From: Gordoniibacillus chartarius | GTDB lineage: Bacteria; Bacillota; Bacilli; Paenibacillales; NBRC-103111 | DNA: 11,360 bases | Assembly: GCF_042432825.1 (NCBI RefSeq) | Contig: NZ_JBHLWN010000069.1 | Span: forward strand, 1-11,360 | Direction: 5' to 3' | In this document: piece after piece, positions 7,129 to 11,360 of the stretch | Layout: every line of letters begins with the position of its first letter | Position numbering within the stretch: position 1 is the stretch's first letter | The notes under the pieces: generated by a model | What the model saw: only the letters and a program-made list of their open reading frames with translations | What the model was told of the DNA's origin: nothing | The model's database searches: none | Made by a program: the position numbers and the translations under genes

Positions 7129-7157
7129 TTGACAACATACACCCATTTACAGATAAA
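7129..7157 (+). promoter_or_regulatory. Promoter of the downstream cluster
   Basis: A perfect -35 TTGACA (7129-7134), a 17-base spacer and GATAAA (7152-7157, four of six matches to TATAAT) lie just after the terminator hairpin. The predicted start near 7165 is 32 bases before ATG 7197 and 68 before ATG 7233. It is the best promoter for the 7197-8008 gene pair and possibly for the whole cluster. Confidence 0.5.
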
Positions 7158-7196
7158 GGAAAATAACCTTCGTTGTAGAATAGTCAAAGAGTATCC

Positions 7197-7505
7197 ATGA
7201 AACAATCGAATCAACTGTTGAGGAAAAATACCATGAAGCTTCTTAAAGCATTTACTGTCGGTTTAGCATTTGTTGGTGTGTACTACGTAACCGTTTATTT
7301 CGTTGTACCGCTATTAGTAAGCATGTATGTAACGGCAACTTATAAGCCGGATATTTATGAATCCTACCCATCCGTCGATATCTTAGACCATCAAGTTTCA
7401 TTTGGTGTAATAGTCAAGCCTGCGGGATTGGTGTTTGAAACGTTAGGCTTACTATTGCTCGGGGTCATTGTATATTATTTTTCGATAAAACTGAAAGGGA
7501 AGTAA
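7197..7505 (+). CDS. Small two-helix membrane protein, function unknown
   Basis: The 102-residue protein is not recognised. Hydrophobic segments at about residues 17-46 and 78-98 should be membrane helices. A polar loop of about 30 residues (TYKPDIYESYPSVDILDHQ) lies between them, and there is a short basic tail (SIKLKGK). By the positive-inside rule both ends would be cytoplasmic and the loop external. ATG 7197 has only a weak ribosome binding site (AAAGAG). The in-frame ATG at 7233 has AGGA 8 bases in front and would give a 90-residue protein starting MKLLKAFTVG, so it may be the true start. The next gene begins 5 bases after the stop, implying co-transcription. Base composition is clearly more AT-rich than in the genes before the repeat array. 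Confidence 0.7.
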   Translation: MKQSNQLLRKNTMKLLKAFTVGLAFVGVYYVTVYFVVPLLVSMYVTATYKPDIYESYPSVDILDHQVSFGVIVKPAGLVFETLGLLLLGVIVYYFSIKLKGK

Positions 7506-7510
7506 AGCAG

Positions 7511-8008
7511 ATGGTTGATTTCCTCTTCCATTATTTTGACGAATCCGTCGGGCCCTTTCGCAACTTATCCGATTTAGAACCGGAAGCAGCCAAACACGTT
7601 CTCCAAGAAATTCGTGTACAGAATAAAGGATTTACAAGCAGGCGGTCGGCGGACTATCTATTCATTCGGCGAAGCTTGGAAGCGAAGGCAAGAGAACTAT
7701 TTATTGAAAAAGGCGGGCGGCCTGCTCGACCTCTTCCCCATTACATGACTTTTGGAGAGTGTCCGTGGCTCTTGGAGTGGTATGAGAACGGCAAGGAGCT
7801 GCGTATCCCCATCACACATTTTGATCCGCTTCCGACGATGAGGGTTCAGGATGGCAGGAAATATCGAGGGCAAGTATATACGTTACATGAGATTTATCAG
7901 GTGATTCGAGAGTTCGGAAGGAATTATGACGGCAAAGGCGGATCTGAGAGATACATAGAGGTGCAAATCTGGGATGACACACCGTTAACTGCGTGGTTGT
8001 CGCTATGA
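7511..8008 (+). CDS. Conserved-looking hypothetical cytoplasmic protein, 165 aa
   Basis: No function is recognised. It starts with ATG 7511 after GGGAAG (7497-7502), 5 bases after the previous stop. The protein is soluble, with no signal peptide or membrane segment, and rich in charged and aromatic residues. Notable blocks are LFHYFDESVGPFRNLSDL at the N-terminus, a basic ARELFIEKGGRPARPLPHYMTFG region at about residues 60-82, CPWLLEWYENGKELRIPI at about 84-101, and a C-terminal VYTLHEIYQVIREFGRNY helix. The pattern reminds me of uncharacterised Bacillales proteins with the block KGG.P.R..PHYM....CPWL..WY, but I could not verify this. Well-formed codons and compact spacing support a real gene. 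Confidence 0.75.
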   Translation: MVDFLFHYFDESVGPFRNLSDLEPEAAKHVLQEIRVQNKGFTSRRSADYLFIRRSLEAKARELFIEKGGRPARPLPHYMTFGECPWLLEWYENGKELRIPITHFDPLPTMRVQDGRKYRGQVYTLHEIYQVIREFGRNYDGKGGSERYIEVQIWDDTPLTAWLSL

Positions 8009-8063
8009 CGGAATATACGAAGGGGGGCGTAGTATTCATTTCTCAAACCCGGAAACATTGTCA

Positions 8064-8072
8064 TGGTATACT
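8064..8072 (+). promoter_or_regulatory. Extended -10 promoter candidate before the phospholipase-like gene
   Basis: TGGTATACT (8064-8072) matches an extended -10 element (TGn then TATACT, one mismatch to TATAAT). No good -35 is present at 17 bases, which extended -10 promoters tolerate. The 126-base gap between 8008 and 8135 is the largest within this cluster, so an internal promoter is plausible. Confidence 0.3.
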
Positions 8073-8134
8073 GCGTCGATATAAGGAAATCGTGGAAAAA
8101 CAATCCATTCGACCAAGTAAAGGTGGAGATCTTG

Positions 8135-8497
8135 ATGCCATGGCCCATGGTTCATTTTGCAATTGCCGATAGGGTTTGCTGTGGAGAGCCGAGTCCTTCT
8201 TTTCTGATAGGCAGCATTGCCCCGGACGCAATTCATGCGAGAGCAGGCTCAACGCGTGAAGATAAGGAACGGACGCATTTCGTGCAAAATGGGACGCTGC
8301 CGACAGTCGATGAAATCGGCCGTCAGGCCGCACATTTCTTTCATCAGGACGAGGCCCCGGAGTGGAAAGCTTTCGTACGAGGATATATGTCGCATGTATA
8401 CGCCGGGGTTAGGGCGTTTATTTCGGAAACTTCCAAGGAACTTATGGCGCTGTATAGCGAGTGGGGAATTGATTTTTCGGCGGAGGTGCATGCATAG
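8135..8497 (+). CDS. Zinc-dependent phospholipase C-like protein, C-terminally shortened
   Basis: It resembles the Bacillales branch of the zinc-dependent phospholipase C fold, usually annotated as hydrolase of unknown substrate. ATG 8135 is chosen because AGGTGGAG (8121-8128) sits 6 bases ahead and the protein then begins MPWPMVHFAIAD, as in the family. An upstream ATG at 8063 lacks a ribosome binding site. Family-like blocks are HFAIADRV (His7), SPSFLIGSIAPDAIH (residues 20-34, with Asp31 and His34), REDKERTHF (His48) and EWKAFVRGYMSHV (His87). Two things are odd. The family usually runs to about 190-210 residues as I recall it, yet this ends at 120. The expected metal-binding H-x3-D after GY.SH reads HVYAG, with Gly91 where Asp is expected. 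It overlaps the next gene by 8 bases. It may be a decaying remnant or a diverged inactive form. Confidence 0.65.
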   Translation: MPWPMVHFAIADRVCCGEPSPSFLIGSIAPDAIHARAGSTREDKERTHFVQNGTLPTVDEIGRQAAHFFHQDEAPEWKAFVRGYMSHVYAGVRAFISETSKELMALYSEWGIDFSAEVHA

Positions 8498-9059
8498 TTT
8501 GGAATCGGTTATATACTTGATCAGACACGCAGAGTCCGTGTATGTGGAAGGTCAAGAGCGCAGCAGAGGGTTGACGGCAGCAGGGTTGGCTGACGCTGCG
8601 GCTTTGTGCAATAGGTTGAAGACAGCGGCAATTGAGCAGTTCTTCTCAAGTCCTTATGAGAGAGCGATTCAAACCATTCGTCCGCTCGCAGATTCATGTA
8701 GTTTGGATATAACACTAGTTGAAGATTTGAGGGAGCGTGCTATGGGAGAGTTTTCTCCCCTGTCCTTCATAGAAGCAAAGCGCCGCGTCTACGAATATGT
8801 ACAATTTTCCTTCCCGAACGGGGAGTCCAGCGTCGAAGCGCAGTCCCGAATAGTAGAGGCTGTCTGCCAAATCCTGAAACGTCATGAGGGAAAAACGATT
8901 GTAATCGGGACACATGGCGATATTATGACGCTCTTCTTGAACTATTTTGATCCGGGATATGGATTTGAATGTTGGCAATCGACCACCATGCCCGACATTT
9001 ACAGAGTCAGGTGGCAGGGACAAAAAATAATCAACGTCGAAGGTTTGTGGAACAACTAA
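8490..9059 (+). CDS. Histidine phosphatase family protein (phosphoglycerate mutase-like)
   Basis: This is a cytoplasmic phosphatase of the histidine phosphatase superfamily, acting through a phospho-histidine intermediate. The 189-residue frame from ATG 8490 contains LIRHAES (Arg12, His13, the nucleophile), SSPYERAIQT (Arg58), EDLRERAMGEFS (Glu82 region, general acid) and IGTHGDIM (His142), which is the full catalytic set. The C-terminal MPDIYRVRWQGQKI strand is typical of the small phosphatase members rather than true glycolytic mutases. ATG 8490 lies only 3 bases after GGAGG (8482-8486). TTG 8499 is an alternative with looser spacing. The gene overlaps the upstream frame by 8 bases, suggesting translational coupling. 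The substrate is unknown; adjacency to a lipid II flippase gene might hint at an envelope metabolite but this is weak inference. Confidence 0.9.
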   Translation: MHSLESVIYLIRHAESVYVEGQERSRGLTAAGLADAAALCNRLKTAAIEQFFSSPYERAIQTIRPLADSCSLDITLVEDLRERAMGEFSPLSFIEAKRRVYEYVQFSFPNGESSVEAQSRIVEAVCQILKRHEGKTIVIGTHGDIMTLFLNYFDPGYGFECWQSTTMPDIYRVRWQGQKIINVEGLWNN

Positions 9060-9087
9060 AATAATGTCAGTAGTGAGAGGTCCCTTC

Positions 9088-9885
9088 ATGTTCCAGCAAA
9101 TTATTTTCGTGTCACTCTGTACGTTCATCATTCATTTATCGGAAACACTGACTTATTCATTGCGATTGGCGGGGGTTCGGGCAGGCAAATTAGCTGTGGC
9201 CATCTCTCTATCTGGAGTCATTGTGCTAATTTCAAGAACGGCTAATATGCTCCAAGCTCCTCTCACGGGGACAATTGTTGATACTTCAAGACTAACCTCA
9301 GATTTAGACATAGTTATGCAATTTCGGCTGATTATCGCGTCAGCTTCTGTTGGAACTCTTACAGCCATTTTATTGTTCCCGTCGGCAGTGCTTCTTTCCA
9401 AGCGTATTATTTCCCATTTAGAAGTTGCAGGGTCGCTGCCTCAGCTGCTGATTTCTTCCGTTTCCCTACATAAAATGAAAAATGCCCGTTCCCACCTGCG
9501 ATTCCCAAGGCTAGCCATGCTGTCCCGACTCCGAATCGGCGGCATTCCCAAGCGGCTCGTCGTCTTAAACATCGCAGTTACGGCCATTTACACAATAGGT
9601 GTTTTAGCGGCATTACTCGCTTCGACCTTTGTCCATGAATCTTCAACGGCGGCATCACAATCGTCGGGTTTAATCAACGGCGTGGCAACGATCCTTCTGA
9701 CCTTATTCATTGACCCGCAGATCGGGCTTCTTACCGACAAAGTGATGAAAGGAGAGAAGCAAATCTCTGCCTTAAACAAAGTGTTTGGGCTGTTGATGAT
9801 TTCGCGATTGTTAGGAACCATCTTGGCGCAGTTTCTGCTGATTCCGGCTGCTCATTGGATCAATGTGATGGTGCAGCTCTTGTGA
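9088..9885 (+). CDS. amj: Lipid II flippase Amj family membrane protein
   Basis: Amj (B. subtilis YdaH, DUF2837) is an alternative lipid II flippase that moves the peptidoglycan precursor across the membrane, functionally overlapping MurJ. The 265-residue protein begins MFQQIIFVSL and carries the stretch FIIHLSETLTYSLRLAGVR near its N-terminus, then LSGVIVLISRTANMLQAPLTG, a basic cytoplasmic region (SRLRIGGIPKRLVV), and later helices ending LLGTILAQFLLIPAAHW. There are about six hydrophobic segments, and the length matches the family. ATG 9088 is preferred to ATG 9064: TGAGAGG lies in front of it and nothing suitable precedes 9064. It lies 28 bases after the phosphatase gene and 10 bases before the GNAT gene. 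In B. subtilis amj is induced by envelope stress; no comparable promoter was identified here. Confidence 0.85.
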   Translation: MFQQIIFVSLCTFIIHLSETLTYSLRLAGVRAGKLAVAISLSGVIVLISRTANMLQAPLTGTIVDTSRLTSDLDIVMQFRLIIASASVGTLTAILLFPSAVLLSKRIISHLEVAGSLPQLLISSVSLHKMKNARSHLRFPRLAMLSRLRIGGIPKRLVVLNIAVTAIYTIGVLAALLASTFVHESSTAASQSSGLINGVATILLTLFIDPQIGLLTDKVMKGEKQISALNKVFGLLMISRLLGTILAQFLLIPAAHWINVMVQLL

Positions 9886-9895
9886 GGTGACTCGT

Positions 9896-10321
9896 ATGAA
9901 TGAAATCCAAGTAAAAGTTTGTGCTGGTAAAGAAGCGGAGCTCGAGCTCCTTGCCAAGCTCAACAAGCAGCTTATCGAAGATGAAAAGCATGACAATCCA
10001 ATGAATGTGGCGCAGTTGAAAGATAGAATGAGGGCCTTTATTAGCACAGATTATAGAGCCTACTTATTTGAAGCTAATGGCGAAACGGCCGGCTATGCGT
10101 TGGTCAACCATTCCCGGCAGCCTTTGCATGTCAGGCAATTTTTCATTTGCAGAGAATGCAGGAGAAATGGCTATGGGAGAGCGGCATTCGAGAAACTGTT
10201 AGAGCAGTTACATACGCAGCATGTCGATATCGAAGTCATGTACGGGAATGAAGCTGGATATGCGTTCTGGAAATCTATTGGATTTGTTGAGCGAAGTATT
10301 TATATGAGACGTGGAGAATGA
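9896..10321 (+). CDS. GNAT family N-acetyltransferase
   Basis: This is a probable acetyl-CoA-dependent acyltransferase of unknown acceptor. The start is ATG 9896, with TGAGGTG (9883-9889) just upstream; GTG 9887 lies inside that ribosome binding site. The 141-residue protein shows the GNAT order: an N-terminal strand (IQVKVCAG), helices with a charged DEKHD stretch, the strand TAGYALVNHS, then the acetyl-CoA pyrophosphate loop CRRNGYGRAAFEKLL (R-x-x-G-Y-G, residues about 88-102), and the C-terminal NEAGYAFWKSIGFVERSIYMRR, where the side-chain-rich FWKSIGF block is a family hallmark. It follows the flippase gene by 10 bases and is followed by the fusion kinase after 11 bases, so all three are probably co-translated from one mRNA. 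Confidence 0.9.
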   Translation: MNEIQVKVCAGKEAELELLAKLNKQLIEDEKHDNPMNVAQLKDRMRAFISTDYRAYLFEANGETAGYALVNHSRQPLHVRQFFICRECRRNGYGRAAFEKLLEQLHTQHVDIEVMYGNEAGYAFWKSIGFVERSIYMRRGE

Positions 10322-10332
10322 GGAGTCCGCAG

Positions 10333-11253
10333 ATGAACCATCAGCCTGATATAGCTCAGTTGTTATCCGTATTATTCAAATCCTGGTCACTTGCATCCAG
10401 TTCAAAATGGACTGCTGAAAATCCTGCAAAGGGACAATGCGGAGTAACGGCACTCGTGGTAAATGATCTATGGGGCGGAGAAATCGTAAAAACGACGGTC
10501 GCAGATGACTGGCATTACTATAACAATATCAATGGGAAGCGATACGATTTGACGGCATCCCAGTTTAGTGGCGGTATACAATATTTGGATATCGCTTCCA
10601 ATCGAGAAGAAGCATTTAACGACACGAATGAAGCGCAATACAGTTATTTAAAACAAAGAGTTGGGATGTATTTGGTGAACGGGTTATTTGAGTTACAGAG
10701 TCGTATCGGTCAATGTAAAGGCCGGTTTATTGTGGGCATAGATGGGTTAAGCCGCTCCGGCAAGACGACTTATGTTGAACAAATAAGGCCATTGCTAGAG
10801 AACAATCATCCTGTTCATGTCTTTCATCTAGATGATTATATAGTCAGCCGCAAACATAGGTACGATACTGGATACGAACCGTGGTATGAGTATTTTCAGC
10901 TGCAGTGGGACGTGGATGGGTTCACAAACAACTTCTTTCAAAAACTTAAAGTGTCTCGGAAGCTAGAGCTGCAGCGTTACATCAGTGAGTCGGATTCGCA
11001 TGTGTTGCAGCTGTGCGAACTGCAGGACCTCTGTGTGATCATCGTTGAAGGGGTGTTTCTTCAGCGAGAGGAGTGGAAACCATACTTCGATTACGTCATT
11101 TATCTCGATTGCCCGCGTGACAAGCGTTTCCTCAGAGAAAATCCGGCTGCCCGGCTGGACATCGATAAATTCGAAAAGCGATATTGGGCGGCGGAAGAGG
11201 TGTACTTGCGGCTAGAGCCGGCGAAGCAAGCTGATCTTGTAATAGCTTCATAG
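10333..11253 (+). CDS. Fusion of a YunG-like domain and a uridine kinase-like P-loop kinase
   Basis: Two families are joined in one 306-residue chain. Residues about 17-110 resemble B. subtilis YunG (KWTAENPAKGQCGVTALVV, WHYYNNINGKRYDLTASQF, NREEAFNDTN, QYSYLKQR). Residues about 130-306 form a kinase of the uridine kinase/phosphoribulokinase type: VGIDGLSRSGKTT is the Walker A loop (138-145), HLDDYIVSRKHRYDTG with YEPWYEYFQLQWD (165-193) fits the substrate-binding region, and VIIVEGVFLQ (235-244) is the Walker B-like strand. ATG 10333 is chosen because AGGAG (10321-10325) is 7 bases ahead. ATG 10318 overlaps the previous stop but its GGAG is too close. Substrate is unknown; kinases like this are often misnamed uridine kinase. 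A sequencing-caused fusion looks unlikely, since frame and linker (GMYLVNGLFELQSRIGQCKG) read smoothly. Confidence 0.85.
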   Translation: MNHQPDIAQLLSVLFKSWSLASSSKWTAENPAKGQCGVTALVVNDLWGGEIVKTTVADDWHYYNNINGKRYDLTASQFSGGIQYLDIASNREEAFNDTNEAQYSYLKQRVGMYLVNGLFELQSRIGQCKGRFIVGIDGLSRSGKTTYVEQIRPLLENNHPVHVFHLDDYIVSRKHRYDTGYEPWYEYFQLQWDVDGFTNNFFQKLKVSRKLELQRYISESDSHVLQLCELQDLCVIIVEGVFLQREEWKPYFDYVIYLDCPRDKRFLRENPAARLDIDKFEKRYWAAEEVYLRLEPAKQADLVIAS

Positions 11254-11287
11254 GAAATCAACATGTAATAATGCTAAGGTGGTAAAT

Positions 11288-11299
11288 ATGGAGCATGCT
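11288..11299 (+). pseudogene. Start of a gene interrupted after about four codons by an insertion sequence end
   Basis: AAGGTGG (11276-11282) and a 5-base spacer lead into ATG 11288, reading Met-Glu-His-Ala. At base 11300 the sequence changes to what looks like an insertion sequence terminus, and the frame hits TAA at 11321-11323. The start lies 34 bases after the fusion kinase, in the same direction, as expected for the next gene of the cluster. The rest of the gene should continue beyond the element, off the window. It could also be a chance start. Confidence 0.4.
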
Positions 11300-11360
11300 G
11301 GGTCTGTCAAGATCTTTGTGTAAACTCATTTAAAAAAGCTTTCTCCCCGAGGGGAGAAAA
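11300..11360. mobile_element. Probable left end of an IS256-like insertion sequence, cut by the window edge
   Basis: GGGTCTGTCAAGATCTTTGT followed by GTAAACTC resembles the terminal inverted repeat layout of the IS256 family, whose type element ends in a stretch with GTCCGTATAATTGTGTAAAA. The same features, a G-rich tip and an inner TTTGTGTAAA, are visible. The 8 bases just outside, AGCATGCT, are palindromic and would be the candidate target duplication. No transposase is visible in the 61 bases available. The family assignment is from memory of the pattern and needs confirmation. Confidence 0.45.
11331..11360 (-). terminator. Hairpin with T-tract on the minus strand inside the element end
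   Basis: TTTCTCCCC (11340-11348) and GGGGAGAAA (11351-11359) form a 9-bp stem, with a tight loop. Read on the minus strand, the stem is followed by AGCTTTTTTA, a standard intrinsic terminator. It may shield the element from outside transcription or end a minus-strand gene to the right. Only the edge of the context is visible. Confidence 0.5.

Noticed and set aside
8034..8168. Short open stretch overlapping the start of the phospholipase-like gene in another frame (from about 8034)
   Set aside because: Although GAAGGGGGG precedes it, no ATG, GTG or TTG follows at a usable distance, and the peptide has no recognisable pattern.
8217..8489. Extension of the phosphatase frame about 90 residues upstream
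   Set aside because: This part is the out-of-frame reading of the phospholipase-like gene. The phosphatase fold starts with LIRHAES shortly after ATG 8490, which has GGAGG in front.

Overview
The window looks like chromosomal DNA of a Gram-positive Bacillales bacterium, most likely Paenibacillus or a close relative. This rests on strong AGGAGG-type ribosome binding sites, a lipoprotein with a Gram-positive-style lipobox, a split chromate transporter like B. subtilis YwrB/YwrA, an Amj-type lipid II flippase and a YunG-like domain. All confidently called genes are on the + strand. All family assignments come from reading the translations; no database search was possible.

Region 1 (1-4594) is a three-gene export or envelope cluster. 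It holds a membrane-fusion (HlyD/MacA-like) adaptor whose N-terminus is missing or lies off the left edge, a family 1 solute-binding lipoprotein, and a 700-residue secreted protein built of repeated beta-rich units. A clear intrinsic terminator closes it. Adaptors of this kind normally serve an ABC exporter, whose ATPase and permease would be expected upstream of the window.

Region 2 (4595-6112) is a two-gene short-chain chromate transporter operon (CHR family). It is preceded by about 320 bases of intergenic DNA with three consecutive palindromes. One of these overlaps a candidate -35 element, and a second promoter sits nearer the gene.

Region 3 (6113-7196) contains no convincing gene. Most of it is a tandem array of about 14 copies of a 51/52-base GC-rich unit. 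Neighbouring copies form hairpins with 7-bp outer arms and a GAAA tetraloop. The open frames through the array are artefacts, because unit length alternates between 51 and 52. A short AT-richer stretch follows, with a strong terminator hairpin and a promoter for the next cluster.

Region 4 (7197-11290) is a tightly packed, visibly more AT-rich co-directional cluster. It holds a small membrane protein, a conserved-looking hypothetical, a shortened zinc-phospholipase-like protein, a histidine phosphatase, an Amj-like lipid II flippase, a GNAT acetyltransferase and a fusion of a YunG-like domain to a uridine-kinase-like P-loop kinase. After the fusion gene, a good ribosome binding site and ATG start another gene that is cut off after about four codons by what looks like the end of an IS256-type insertion sequence. 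That element runs off the right edge.

The features most worth a second look are the structured tandem array, the YunG-kinase fusion with its possible Cys-His-Asp triad, the palindrome-rich control region of the chromate operon, and the insertion that breaks the gene at the right edge.
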